A DNA stretch of 64,000 nucleotides from Pseudomonas californiensis (GTDB lineage: Bacteria; Pseudomonadota; Gammaproteobacteria; Pseudomonadales; Pseudomonadaceae). Positions 26,279 through 35,098 of this stretch are shown here, piece after piece. The position numbers and the translations under genes are program-made. Positions within the stretch are counted from its first letter, which is position 1. Every line of letters starts with the position of its first letter. The notes under the pieces are model-generated. The model worked only from the letters and a program-made list of their open reading frames with translations, was not told the DNA's origin and ran no database searches. The stretch spans positions 1-64,000 of the forward strand of contig NZ_JAGTPK010000019.1 in the NCBI RefSeq assembly GCF_021147775.1, in the 5' to 3' direction.

Positions 26279-27055
26279 ATGGCTGACTTGAGAATGATCA
26301 CGGCCAATAGCTATGGCCAAAAATATTGGCAGAGCCACGAAAGCTATGCATTTGCTGGCACTGATGCGCTCTGCCCGCTAGTTGCCCAAGAACTACCCAA
26401 AGCCATGCTTTCCATGCCCATTGGTTTTGCTGCAGAAGGTGAAAGTTTTTTCCCTGTGGCTGTTCAAGGTTTAACACCTGGTAAAAACCTTTTTGTTGCT
26501 AACGATGGCAGTTGGCTGACTTCTTATATTCCAGCCCCGTACAGATCTTATCCTTTTCGCATGGTAACGAATGAGCATGGGGAATATGTATTGTGTGTCG
26601 ATGAAGCGAGTGGTTTAGTGTCCGACAGTGTAGGGCAGCCCTTTTTTAATGAAGACAGTACACCTAGCAGCCGCCTGTTATCGATACTCGAGTTTTTCAA
26701 ACAAATAGACAATAATCGTAATTTGACTCAAGCTGCTTGCTCTATTTTACAAAAATACAATCTCATCCAAATGTGGCCTATCACAATAAAAGGCGAGCAA
26801 GCCGAGCATCAAGTGGAAGGCCTATTTCGAATTGATGAAGCTTTATTGAACGCCTTGAGCGGTGAGGCATTACTGGAAGTTCAGCAATGCGGTGGTCTTA
26901 CAATTGCTTATTGCCAGATGTTGAGCATGCAGCACCTGCCTGCTATGGGGCAGTTGGCAGATGCTCACGTTGCTGCTCAGCAAAAGACAGATAAAGTCCT
27001 TGTTGAAAATCTAGGTTTCATGAGTGAAGGCAGTACATTCAGTTTTGGCAATTGA
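26279..27055 (+). CDS. SapC family protein
   Basis: A 258-aa cytoplasmic protein of the SapC family, named after a gene in the Campylobacter fetus surface-layer locus. Family features seen are the early KYWQSHESYAFAGTDALCPLVAQELPKAM segment (about 14-42), PVAVQGLTPGKNLFVANDGSWLTSYIPAPYRSYPF (about 58-92), VLCVDEASGLV, and the GLFRIDEALLNAL region (about 180). The biochemical role of SapC proteins is unknown. Its base composition is more AT-rich than the flanking polysaccharide genes, as is that of the small gene before it, which suggests the pair has a different history. GAGG lies just before the ATG. Confidence 0.85.
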   Translation: MADLRMITANSYGQKYWQSHESYAFAGTDALCPLVAQELPKAMLSMPIGFAAEGESFFPVAVQGLTPGKNLFVANDGSWLTSYIPAPYRSYPFRMVTNEHGEYVLCVDEASGLVSDSVGQPFFNEDSTPSSRLLSILEFFKQIDNNRNLTQAACSILQKYNLIQMWPITIKGEQAEHQVEGLFRIDEALLNALSGEALLEVQQCGGLTIAYCQMLSMQHLPAMGQLADAHVAAQQKTDKVLVENLGFMSEGSTFSFGN

Positions 27056-27068
27056 TCAAGTGATTAGT

Positions 27069-27107
27069 TTAAGCTGCGGCGCTTTTTAAAGGGCGAGCGC
27101 AGCTTAA
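27069..27107. terminator. Possible terminator between sapC and the convergent acyltransferase gene
   Basis: TTAAGCTGCG and CGCAGCTTAA form a 10-bp stem around an 19-nt loop, 13 bp after the sapC stop codon, in the spacer between convergent genes. A-runs follow on the plus strand. It may work in either direction, weakly. Confidence 0.4.
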
Positions 27108-27212
27108 AAAATGGAAAAATTCACCGTTGATTTGTTGATAGCGTTCAGTGTAGTTATTGATAATCGGACACGTAGATGCCCATATTTAATTGTAGGCGTT
27201 AAATCGATTTTA

Positions 27213-28319
27213 TTATGGGGTAGTAGTCCTACAAGCCGGTGACTTCCCGAATGCCCGGCGCAGCGCCCGCTGTACTGGCACTTCAAACAACCGATGGCAG
27301 CCATAGCTCAACGGAATCAGCACGGCCATAAAGAGCGCCAGCATCCATGGGCTGTAGAAAAGGTTGCGTTCGCCGCCCAGGCTGTCGACGATCATGGCGA
27401 AGATGATCTGCAAGGGGAAGTGCAGCAGGTAGGACGAATAGCTGATATCACCCACCGCCGCCAAAGGACGCAGGAACGTGGGGAACGCGCAGCTGATGGC
27501 TGCCAGCAGCATGACCAGCGTGGGGAACGCCACGCCCATCAGAAAGTACAGGTTCAGGGTCTTTGACAGCATGACAAATGACCATGCCGCGCTGGCCATG
27601 AGGGCCGCAACCAGCAGAAAGGCCTTGATACCGATCTGCTTCATCAGGCGGTTCATAATGATGAACGCCACGCCGCCGCAAAAAAACGTGAAGATCCCGC
27701 TGCCCAGTTTGTAGTGCCCAGGGTAGAGGTAATAACCCAGCGCGATCAGGCACGGGATGATCAAGTAACGCGCCTGCCGGGTCAGGCACAGGGCAAACAG
27801 CATGGCGTAAAGCAGCACTTCGACGGACACCGACCAGATGGGCGCATTGAATGACCAGCCCGTTTCAAACCCCCAGGCAGGTATCAGCAACAGGTTCAAA
27901 AAGGCGTGGTACAGGTCATTCTGCTGGTACACAAAGTAGGTCGTGTGGCTGCTGGCATAGGCCATTTGAAGGGCTGCAACGGCGATGAACGTGACCAGGT
28001 GCAGGGGATACAATCGGCTGAACCTGTCCATGAAAAATGCAGAAGCTGTCAGGGTTCTGTCGGCGATCTTCTGTGAAAATAGCCAGAAAAACACAAATCC
28101 GGAAATACAGAAGAACAGCTCTACCGCCAGTGAGCCACGCTGGTAGGCCAGCGTGAACAGGTTGAACAGCGGTTGCCCCACACCGTTGAAGTCCCTGGGG
28201 CTGTCACCGACATAGAAAAAGTGCTGCCAATGCCAAAAGACCACGGCCAGCGCAGCGATCCCCCGAAGGACGTCCAGTGAATAGATTCTTTGGGGAAACG
28301 GGTTATGCGGCGTGTTCAT
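27213..28319 (-). CDS. Acyltransferase 3 family membrane protein (OafA-like)
   Basis: Integral membrane O-acyltransferase, probably acetylating a surface sugar. The 368-aa protein has the family start RIYSLDVLRGIAALAVVFWHW, about ten hydrophobic spans, the RLYPLHLVTF segment after span 3 and a conserved end (GDISYSSYLLHFPLQIIF). It is the last gene of the minus-strand arabinose-type operon, 64 bp after the GtrA gene, so its target is probably the arabinose-containing glycan, though the O-chain is also possible. Confidence 0.85.
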   Translation of the reverse strand: MNTPHNPFPQRIYSLDVLRGIAALAVVFWHWQHFFYVGDSPRDFNGVGQPLFNLFTLAYQRGSLAVELFFCISGFVFFWLFSQKIADRTLTASAFFMDRFSRLYPLHLVTFIAVAALQMAYASSHTTYFVYQQNDLYHAFLNLLLIPAWGFETGWSFNAPIWSVSVEVLLYAMLFALCLTRQARYLIIPCLIALGYYLYPGHYKLGSGIFTFFCGGVAFIIMNRLMKQIGIKAFLLVAALMASAAWSFVMLSKTLNLYFLMGVAFPTLVMLLAAISCAFPTFLRPLAAVGDISYSSYLLHFPLQIIFAMIVDSLGGERNLFYSPWMLALFMAVLIPLSYGCHRLFEVPVQRALRRAFGKSPACRTTTP

Positions 28320-28383
28320 TCGGATTCCACGGTTTTGAAAACATCTGCATTGGCTGCCTCAGTGCGATGGCTGTGTCGGGTTC

Positions 28384-28785
28384 TCAGCGAAACGACCAGC
28401 GCTTGTGACCGATATAACTGGTCACTACTGGCACCACAACACCGACGGCGTGAGCTATTTCCAGGGTGTACATCTTGACCCCCATGGCGGGTAGCACGTA
28501 ATGGGCCAGGCCCACGCTGATGGCCCAGGTTTGCAGGACTGCGACGAGGTTGACCAGTACGAAGAACATCACCGAATGGTGTACGGCCTGCTGGCTGTCC
28601 TTGAAGACAAACGCCCTGGCCAGGATAAAGGCAGTCACCATGCCGGTCAGGTAAGCCAGGATCACCGCCGGTGAAAAATCCAGCCACAGGCTGTAGAGGA
28701 TCCGCGAGCAGAAGTTGACCCCTGCCGCGAAACCTCCGGTGATCAGGAACACCAAAAATTGCCGGGTCATGAACTGCTGGATCAT
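28384..28785 (-). CDS. GtrA family membrane protein
   Basis: About 133 aa with four predicted membrane spans (FLVFLITGGFAAGVNFCSRI, VILAYLTGMVTAFILARAFVF, VMFFVLVNLVAVLQTWAISV, AHAVGVVVPVVTSYI), ending YIGHKRWSFR as GtrA proteins typically do. The ATG at 28785 overlaps the upstream stop codon by 4 nt; longer forms run through the neighbouring gene. GtrA proteins are linked to handling of polyprenyl-phosphate sugars; Rv3789, next to dprE1 in Mycobacterium, is of this family. Here it probably moves or recruits lipid-linked arabinose. Confidence 0.85.
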   Translation of the reverse strand: MIQQFMTRQFLVFLITGGFAAGVNFCSRILYSLWLDFSPAVILAYLTGMVTAFILARAFVFKDSQQAVHHSVMFFVLVNLVAVLQTWAISVGLAHYVLPAMGVKMYTLEIAHAVGVVVPVVTSYIGHKRWSFR

Positions 28786-30068
28786 TGGGCTGCGTCTCGC
28801 GCCATCTTGCGACCGAAATCGATACTCTCGGAAATACCCCGGTCTTCCGGGTAGTAATACGAGGTGTCGGCGATCCACAGGCCTGCGATCAATTGTTTGA
28901 CCGCTGGCAGGCGCTCCATGAAGCCAGGCTCGCAGATCGGCTGGGCGTAGCGATAACGGCTGGCGCGCAGTTCGATGAAGTCGTTGTCGGTGAGCGTCGG
29001 ATTGATCTTCTTCAGGTAGCGCTGGACCTTGTCCAGAAAGTTCTGGTCAGGCTCGGCAAACAGTGGATGCTCACCCGGTACGTAGAAAGGCACGTAGACG
29101 ATGTGCTGATCCAGCGGGCGCAGGTTGGTGTATTCAACCAGGCCTGGGATGTCCATTTCCGGGTCATTGGTATTGAGCCAGAAGTTGTTGGTGAGTGGCT
29201 TGCGCAGTTTGACGATGACGCACACCACGGCGACGTTTTTCAACGACTGGAAGCGTGCAATCACGTCGGCCGGCAGGTCGGGCATGATCCTGGGGACATA
29301 GGGCAGCGGGATGGTGCTGATCACTTTGTCGAAGTATTCGACCTTGCCATCCACTTCAACGCCTTTGGTCTGCCCGTCTTCAATGATCACGCGGCTCACC
29401 GGGGACTTCAGACGGAACTCGCCAGAGTTGGCCTCGATGTCCTGTTTCATGCCTTGCAGCAATGTTTCCGAACCGCCCTCCAGGTAGCCAAGCTTTTCCC
29501 GGAACAGGCTGTAGCGCGAACGGCCAATACGGCGGATGCGGCTCCAGATCCATGCTGCGGACAGGTTATCGCTGTAGTCGTAAAACTTGTATTCGAACAG
29601 GCGGCGCCACAGCACCTCCCAGGCCTCGGCACCCACGGCACCCCGTATCCAGGTTTTCGCGTCGCGGTTGTCCAGTGGTTTCCAGTCGTTGCGCTTGGTG
29701 CTCAGGAACGCATGCAGGCCATAGCGGAACTTGGCCATCAGGCTCAGGCCGCGAAACTTGACCAGTGCTATCGGGTTGCCCCAGGCTTGCAGGCGGTTCT
29801 GATACCAGTACCCCATCCTGGTCTCGACCCAGTGCATTTTCTTTTCCAGGCCCAGTTCCTGAAGGACCTTCAGGAACGCGTGGTCGGAAATGCAATGGAA
29901 GTGGTAATACCGCTCAATGGTCAAACCCGAGAAATCAAACGCAGCGGTCATGCCGCCAATGCGGTCATCGGCTTCGAAAATGACGGGTTGATGGCCATCG
30001 CGTGCCAATTGATAGGCGACAGCCAGGCCCATGGGGCCAGCGCCCAGTACTGCAATACGTTGACCCAT
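28782..30068 (-). CDS. FAD/NAD(P)-dependent oxidoreductase, amine-oxidase/mutase-like
   Basis: A 428-aa flavoprotein. The dinucleotide fold is MGQRIAVLGAGPMGLAVAYQ with an acidic end to strand 2 (VIFEADDRIGGM, about 26-37). The C-terminal FAD motif is LIAGLWIADTSYYYPEDRGISESIDFGRKMA. It resembles protoporphyrinogen-oxidase-like and UDP-galactopyranose-mutase-like proteins of polysaccharide clusters. The substrate is not evident. The start at 30068 is preferred because it begins exactly at MGQRIAVLG, 1 nt after the upstream stop; the longer frame adds 38 unrelated residues. It overlaps the GtrA gene by 4 nt. Confidence 0.82.
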   Translation of the reverse strand: MGQRIAVLGAGPMGLAVAYQLARDGHQPVIFEADDRIGGMTAAFDFSGLTIERYYHFHCISDHAFLKVLQELGLEKKMHWVETRMGYWYQNRLQAWGNPIALVKFRGLSLMAKFRYGLHAFLSTKRNDWKPLDNRDAKTWIRGAVGAEAWEVLWRRLFEYKFYDYSDNLSAAWIWSRIRRIGRSRYSLFREKLGYLEGGSETLLQGMKQDIEANSGEFRLKSPVSRVIIEDGQTKGVEVDGKVEYFDKVISTIPLPYVPRIMPDLPADVIARFQSLKNVAVVCVIVKLRKPLTNNFWLNTNDPEMDIPGLVEYTNLRPLDQHIVYVPFYVPGEHPLFAEPDQNFLDKVQRYLKKINPTLTDNDFIELRASRYRYAQPICEPGFMERLPAVKQLIAGLWIADTSYYYPEDRGISESIDFGRKMARDAAQ

Positions 30069-30069
30069 C

Positions 30070-31008
30070 TCAGAACTCCAACACGACTTTGCTGTACTCG
30101 GGATCGTTGAATGTTTCATTGATCGCGTCAGCAAAGGGTGTGTAAGGCACGCCAAAAATGCCGGGCCAGTCAATGACTTCAAATTCGTCTTTGGCGCTCA
30201 ACGAGGCCAGTTGTTGCGTGGTGAAGGGTGGGTTTTTGTCGAACAGCCCCCATACCCATATCAGCGCATAGAAAAGGCTGTACGGGATTTTCAGAATCAC
30301 GGTACCGGCGCGTGTTGCGCGTTTGATCTCGCGGATGATGTCGATGTAATCGACGTTCTCATGGCCGGAGATGTTGTAGATGCCGTTGATTTGCGGGTGC
30401 TCGATGCAACTGATGATGATGTTGGAAAAGTCACCGACATACAGCGGCTGACGCAGGTAGCGGCCATGGCCCGGAATCGGGAACACTGGCACTTTTTTCA
30501 TGAAACGTGACAGCCAACCCAGGTGTTTGCGGTCGAACCAGCCGAACATCAGGGTTGGACGCAGAATGGGGCAGGGGATGCCGCTTTCGATCACCATGCG
30601 TTCCTGGTCTTTCTTGGTATTGGTGTAGAAGTCGTCGGCCACCGACACCACTACCGATGAGCTGATCGGGATCAATCGCGGAATGTTGTGCAGTTTGATC
30701 TGTTCAAGGATCAGCGCCGTGGCGTCGACGTTGTTGCGCACGAATTCCTGATAGTCATTGCCACCGATCTGCGCCTGCAGCATGACCACTACGTCAGCGC
30801 CGGCAAAGTGCCGTTGCCACTCACCGGGCTCGGCCAGGTCGGCGTATTCCACCGTTATCCCGGGCTGGGTCTTCTTCAGAATGGCGAGGTTTTCACGGTG
30901 CTTGTCGAGCACGATGATGTTGCTGTAACCCTTGGCCTTGAGGCGTGCGACCAGGTTCTGGCCGACCAGACCGGCGCCGCCAGGCAACAGGATCTTGGAA
31001 GCATTCAT
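30070..31008 (-). CDS. NAD-dependent epimerase/dehydratase family protein
   Basis: An extended SDR of 312 aa with a Rossmann motif at the start (ILLPGGAGLVGQNLVARL, residues 6-23). The active-site Tyr-x3-Lys region reads DFYTNTKKDQERMV, with Ser in SSSVVVS, so the triad seems present. It ends in GIFGVPYTPFADAI. It acts on a nucleotide- or lipid-linked sugar that cannot be named from sequence. It lies between the GT-C-like gene (4-nt overlap) and the FAD oxidoreductase, and these two redox enzymes presumably modify the same sugar. Confidence 0.8.
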   Translation of the reverse strand: MNASKILLPGGAGLVGQNLVARLKAKGYSNIIVLDKHRENLAILKKTQPGITVEYADLAEPGEWQRHFAGADVVVMLQAQIGGNDYQEFVRNNVDATALILEQIKLHNIPRLIPISSSVVVSVADDFYTNTKKDQERMVIESGIPCPILRPTLMFGWFDRKHLGWLSRFMKKVPVFPIPGHGRYLRQPLYVGDFSNIIISCIEHPQINGIYNISGHENVDYIDIIREIKRATRAGTVILKIPYSLFYALIWVWGLFDKNPPFTTQQLASLSAKDEFEVIDWPGIFGVPYTPFADAINETFNDPEYSKVVLEF

Positions 31009-32999
31009 TGTTTTGCGACTCCGTCGAATTCAAGGCCGAACAACGCTACACCGAGTTCTCGGGCGTCATCGGAAAGGCCGGCGCTTTGAGGCGATATGGG
31101 TTTATCAATCTGCAACTGCAGGGTCTGGACCTGATCACTGGCTGCTACCGGAATACTGATGGTCTGACGTGCTTTGCCGGGGGAGAACTTCGCCTGCCCG
31201 ACCTGTTTTCCATCCAGCACGAATGTGACCAACTGCGAGGATTGCGGGGTGGGCAAGAAGGCTTCCAGATCCAGTTTTACGTGACCGGCGCTTTGCGCAG
31301 TGGTCTTGAACAGCAATCGGGCTTGTTTGTCTTCGCTCCACACTCGGTCGGCTTCGACCCCGGCCCAGCCAGACGCCAGCAGATCACGGCTGAATACAGG
31401 TCTGTCCTTGACGACCGTCAAGGCGCCGCGCCCGGCAATGGAAAAAACTTCATCACTGTAGAAGGAGAGCCCCATAGCCGAGAGCGCTGGGGTTTTGTCC
31501 GGATACCCGTTGTAAGCCGTCACCGTCAGGCGCTTGCCCGAACGTACTTCTTCGTCACTGCAGCGATAAGCCTTGGTAAACAGAATGTGCCAGTTCTGGT
31601 TCACACAGAACAGCTTGATGCCCTTGCGGGCCGAGAAGGCCTCAAGCCCTGCCACGGAAGACCAGACATGCGGCCAATTGTTTGCGGTGTCCAGATCCAG
31701 GACAAGCACATTGCCCGTGGTGCGCTGAGACTGAAGGGCGTTGAACGTGGTCTTGATGCCGGGCAGACCATAATGCTGGGTGTAAGGTACGGGCTTGTTG
31801 ATCACAGAGAACGTCACCGCCAGCACAACCAGCGAGCCGGGCAGAAGCACTGCCTTGAACGAACCCAGGCGCGTGCTTGAAAGCAGGACCATTACGCTGT
31901 AGGCAATGGCAAGCGAGGGCGCCGCGTAATAGAACAGGCCCACATAGCGCTCGCTCAGCATATCGATGCCATAGCGCGCGTAGAACAGCAGTGCAAACGT
32001 CGCGGCAAAGATCGAGGCCACCAACGCCCGGATGCGCGTTCGCGCCTCTTGCTGCATGCGGCCACAGGCCCACCACGCCAGCGTCAACAGACCAAGCCCC
32101 AGTGCACCCCATAGGACACCGCCCCAGTAAGACGCGACGAAGACCAGCGAATCGGCAAGGGAGTTGGCGTTGTGTCCGCCACTGAAGGTTGCGTAGTCGT
32201 GAATGGGGCCAGGGAAATCAGTAATCGTTTTGATGACCAGCGGAATAAAGAAGAGGAACAGCGTCAGGCACGATAGCCCCAGCGGTACTTTGTGACGCAC
32301 CAGAAACGATGGGCTGGCGATAATCCGGTCTGTTTTGGCCTGCCCTCTGAAAATGAGGTAGTTGCTGACAATGGCGGTTATCAGTACCACGCCAAGCACA
32401 CCAACAAATGAAACATGACCGTTGATCAAAAAACCGGAGCTGATCGCCAGCGCTTGCAGGCTGTCGATTTTCCCGTCGATAACCCGGCCTATTGCCATCA
32501 GGGCAACCACGAACGGGAACAGGTACATGTGCGGCATCCAGATGCCGTTGAAGAACGAATAGTCGATCAGGCCGAGCATGAGCAGCAACACGCTCACGCA
32601 AGCAAGCGCCACAAGGGTTGATTGTGTCAGTCGATGAAACCCGACAAAGGCCAGCGTGATCCAGAACGCGTTGTAGAACGCCACGGCCATGATCTGGCCG
32701 GCAAAGGGAAAATCAACCAGGTGCAGCACGTCATGGAAAACCGTTTCACCGGCAGCCAATACGTAGAGTATGGCCGGGCCTGGGTGATTGAATCCGACTC
32801 TGGAGTAGTTACCCACCCAGAGAGAGAAATCCTTGGCGCGCTGGATCAATACCGAGTTGGCCGCAAAGTCGCCGGCTTCATGGGTCACCGCGTTGATGGT
32901 GCTGAAGTTGGCCAACAGGAGGAGCGCCACGGTGACGATATAAAACACGGAAATACTGACCCGGTTTAACGAATTGAACCGATTGATAACGTTACTCAT
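31005..32999 (-). CDS. Polytopic membrane protein, probable GT-C-type glycosyltransferase
   Basis: A 664-aa protein with roughly eleven hydrophobic spans in residues 15-410, followed by a soluble C-terminal part of about 250 residues ending in a beta-rich region (VKLDLEAFLPTPQSSQLVTFVLDGKQVG). The first extracytoplasmic loop has HEAGDFAANS and the sequence GFNHPGPAILYVLAAGE; acidic residues in this loop are where GT-C enzymes have their catalytic site. No named family was recognised. Its place straight after dprE1-dprE2, like the arabinosyltransferase genes of mycobacteria, makes it the best candidate to use polyprenyl-phosphate arabinose as donor in the periplasm. Confidence 0.6.
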   Translation of the reverse strand: MSNVINRFNSLNRVSISVFYIVTVALLLLANFSTINAVTHEAGDFAANSVLIQRAKDFSLWVGNYSRVGFNHPGPAILYVLAAGETVFHDVLHLVDFPFAGQIMAVAFYNAFWITLAFVGFHRLTQSTLVALACVSVLLLMLGLIDYSFFNGIWMPHMYLFPFVVALMAIGRVIDGKIDSLQALAISSGFLINGHVSFVGVLGVVLITAIVSNYLIFRGQAKTDRIIASPSFLVRHKVPLGLSCLTLFLFFIPLVIKTITDFPGPIHDYATFSGGHNANSLADSLVFVASYWGGVLWGALGLGLLTLAWWACGRMQQEARTRIRALVASIFAATFALLFYARYGIDMLSERYVGLFYYAAPSLAIAYSVMVLLSSTRLGSFKAVLLPGSLVVLAVTFSVINKPVPYTQHYGLPGIKTTFNALQSQRTTGNVLVLDLDTANNWPHVWSSVAGLEAFSARKGIKLFCVNQNWHILFTKAYRCSDEEVRSGKRLTVTAYNGYPDKTPALSAMGLSFYSDEVFSIAGRGALTVVKDRPVFSRDLLASGWAGVEADRVWSEDKQARLLFKTTAQSAGHVKLDLEAFLPTPQSSQLVTFVLDGKQVGQAKFSPGKARQTISIPVAASDQVQTLQLQIDKPISPQSAGLSDDARELGVALFGLEFDGVAKQ

Positions 33000-33044
33000 G
33001 GATCCCTCTAGTGGCTGAATGGGGCATGACCTTGTGGCGCACTA

Positions 33045-33785
33045 TTACAGGTTCAGGCGTTTGAAGATCAGGGTAGGGATGCACTTGATGATCAACATGA
33101 TCAACGCCCAGAAGCCAGGCGTGTACAGCGTATCTGCCTTGCTTTCGATGCCCTTGACGATGCGCAGCGCAACGTTTTCCGGCGTGGCTACCAGCGGCCC
33201 TGGCAACGGCAAGCCTTTGGTCATTGGCGTGTCGACAAAGCCAGGCTTGATGGTGGTCACCTGTACGCCCACTTTGAAAAGCCGCGCCCGCAAGCCTTCG
33301 CAGAAGGTCGACACTGCCGCTTTGGCGGTGCCGTACAGGTAATTGGAAGGACGACCGCGATCACCTGCCACAGAAGAAATCACGGCCAGACTGCCGCAGC
33401 GCTGGGTTTCAAACTGATTGGCCAACAGCGTCAGCAAGGCAATGACCGACGTGCCGTTGTTGGCCATTTCCTGAAGGGCGACATTGACGTCCTGCTCGCA
33501 CGCTTTCTGGTCAGGCAGGGTGCCGTGGGCGATCAGCGCGATGTCTATCTGGCTCAGTGCGGCCATGCAACTGGCGAGCATGGCCGGGTGCGCCGCGACG
33601 TCAGTCGCGTCCATTTCATGCAGCGTGACGTTCCTGGCTCCACGCCCTTGAAGGTCGGCAGCGGTCTGTTGCAGTTTTTCGGCATTACGCGCCACGAGGA
33701 AGAATTCACTCCCCTGTACAGCCCACAGACGTGCGCACGCAGTGGCGATGGCAGAGGTGGCGCCGATGATCAAGACTCGTTTCAT
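33045..33785 (-). CDS. dprE2: Decaprenylphosphoryl-ketoribose reductase-like SDR (DprE2-like)
   Basis: A classical SDR of 246 aa. DprE2 reduces the 2-keto intermediate made by DprE1, giving polyprenylphosphoryl-D-arabinose. Visible features are a cofactor motif MKRVLIIGATSAIATACARLW, an Asp in HEMDATD, Ser in VISSVAGDRGRPSN, and YLYGTAKAAVSTF with the catalytic Tyr-x3-Lys. TTIKPGFVDTPMTKG and the hydrophobic C-terminus match DprE2 (Rv3791). It overlaps dprE1 by 4 nt, the same pair order as in mycobacteria. Confidence 0.82.
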   Translation of the reverse strand: MKRVLIIGATSAIATACARLWAVQGSEFFLVARNAEKLQQTAADLQGRGARNVTLHEMDATDVAAHPAMLASCMAALSQIDIALIAHGTLPDQKACEQDVNVALQEMANNGTSVIALLTLLANQFETQRCGSLAVISSVAGDRGRPSNYLYGTAKAAVSTFCEGLRARLFKVGVQVTTIKPGFVDTPMTKGLPLPGPLVATPENVALRIVKGIESKADTLYTPGFWALIMLIIKCIPTLIFKRLNL

Positions 33786-35098
33786 AGGGTGACTCTTTTC
33801 CAGAAGCGGGACATCAAAGAAGGGTCGCGCAGCGCTTCAAGTTGCTCCCAGGCGGGGTATGCCTGGCGGAAGTCGCTGCCGGTCATGTGCGCGTCCTTGG
33901 CGGGATACAGTCGACCGCCCGCCGTCCGCACAATGCTGTCCAGGCGCGGGAAAAGGGTATTTTCCAATTCGCTGCTCTGGGGAAAGTCCAGCGCCAGAGA
34001 GGTGCCAGGCAAGGGAAACGACAAAAGGCCCGGCGAAGCAATATCGCCACAGCGCTTTAGCACCGCCAGGAACGAACCCTGGCCGCTGTCGGCGATCGCG
34101 CCGAGCAGCTCGCGCATGGCGACTTCGGCATTCGCGTCGGGGATCACGCATTGGTATTGCTGGAAGCCGTTACGCCCATAGATTCGGTTCCAGTGGCGGA
34201 TACGATCCAGCGGATAGAAAAACGGCTCGTAGGCACTGCGTCGCTGGCTGCGTTGGCTGGGGTGCATACGCCAGTAGGCGCTGTTGAAGGCTCGCAAAGA
34301 CAGGTTATTGATCAGCGAGATGGGCGGTGTCAGCGGTACCGAAAGCTTCGAGCGCTCATCAAGCGCCAGCGAGCCATAGCGCGCATGGTCACCAACGATG
34401 AATACGCCACGACCGGTATCAGCGCCTTTGGCCAGGCAGTCGATCCAGGCCACGCTGTATTCGTGTTGATGATCCAGTTCGGCAGACAGAGCAAAGAATT
34501 CAGCCAGGTTGGCGAAGCGCACCACGGTGGTGTTGATCTGGCTGGCCTGCACGGGCATCAGTTGCAGCTCTGCCCACTGGATCACGCCTGTCAGGCCCAG
34601 GCCACCAATGGTGGCGCAAAACAGCTCGGTGTTCTCGGTTGGCGAGCAGGTCAGCTGTTCCTGGCCATGACGCAGCAAGCCAAAACACGAGACGTGCCTG
34701 CCGAAGGTGCCGCGCAAATGGTGATTCTTGCCATGCACGTCGTTGGCAATTGCGCCGCCGACCGTGGCAAATTGAGTGCCGGGTGTGACGGGCAGGAAGA
34801 AGCCTCTCGGGATCGCCACCTCAAGGATCTGCGCCAGTGTGATACCGGCTTCGACGCGAATGATACCGTGCTGCCAGTCGGTATTGATGAAGCGATCAAG
34901 GCTGCGCATGTGCAGCACGTGGTCGCTGGCCGCCAGGCAGCTGTCGCCATAGCTGCGACCGTTGCCGTAAGCCAGGGTATTGCCGTGGGCCTGAGTGATG
35001 GCGGCATGCAGCGCTGGCAATTCATTCTGCCAGGCACAGGCGCTGGCGGTCTGAGGGGCACGAGGGTGTCGTCCCCAGGAGTACAACGCCTGGCTCAT
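33782..35098 (-). CDS. dprE1: FAD-dependent decaprenylphosphoryl-ribose 2-oxidase-like protein (DprE1-like)
   Basis: Oxidises C2 of polyprenylphosphoryl-ribose. The 438-aa protein has the PCMH-type FAD domain (YGNGRSYGDSCLA, about 44-56; TPGTQFATVGGAIANDVHGKNHH, about 105-127) and a C-terminal substrate domain. GGRLYPAKD near residue 395-402 keeps the active-site Lys (Lys401), equivalent to Lys418 of Mycobacterium tuberculosis DprE1. The position of Cys387, attacked by benzothiazinone drugs, is Ala369 here (SLALDFP against NICVDFP). The start at 35098 overlaps the UbiA stop by 4 nt; an in-frame upstream start at 35122 is less likely. Confidence 0.85.
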   Translation of the reverse strand: MSQALYSWGRHPRAPQTASACAWQNELPALHAAITQAHGNTLAYGNGRSYGDSCLAASDHVLHMRSLDRFINTDWQHGIIRVEAGITLAQILEVAIPRGFFLPVTPGTQFATVGGAIANDVHGKNHHLRGTFGRHVSCFGLLRHGQEQLTCSPTENTELFCATIGGLGLTGVIQWAELQLMPVQASQINTTVVRFANLAEFFALSAELDHQHEYSVAWIDCLAKGADTGRGVFIVGDHARYGSLALDERSKLSVPLTPPISLINNLSLRAFNSAYWRMHPSQRSQRRSAYEPFFYPLDRIRHWNRIYGRNGFQQYQCVIPDANAEVAMRELLGAIADSGQGSFLAVLKRCGDIASPGLLSFPLPGTSLALDFPQSSELENTLFPRLDSIVRTAGGRLYPAKDAHMTGSDFRQAYPAWEQLEALRDPSLMSRFWKRVTL

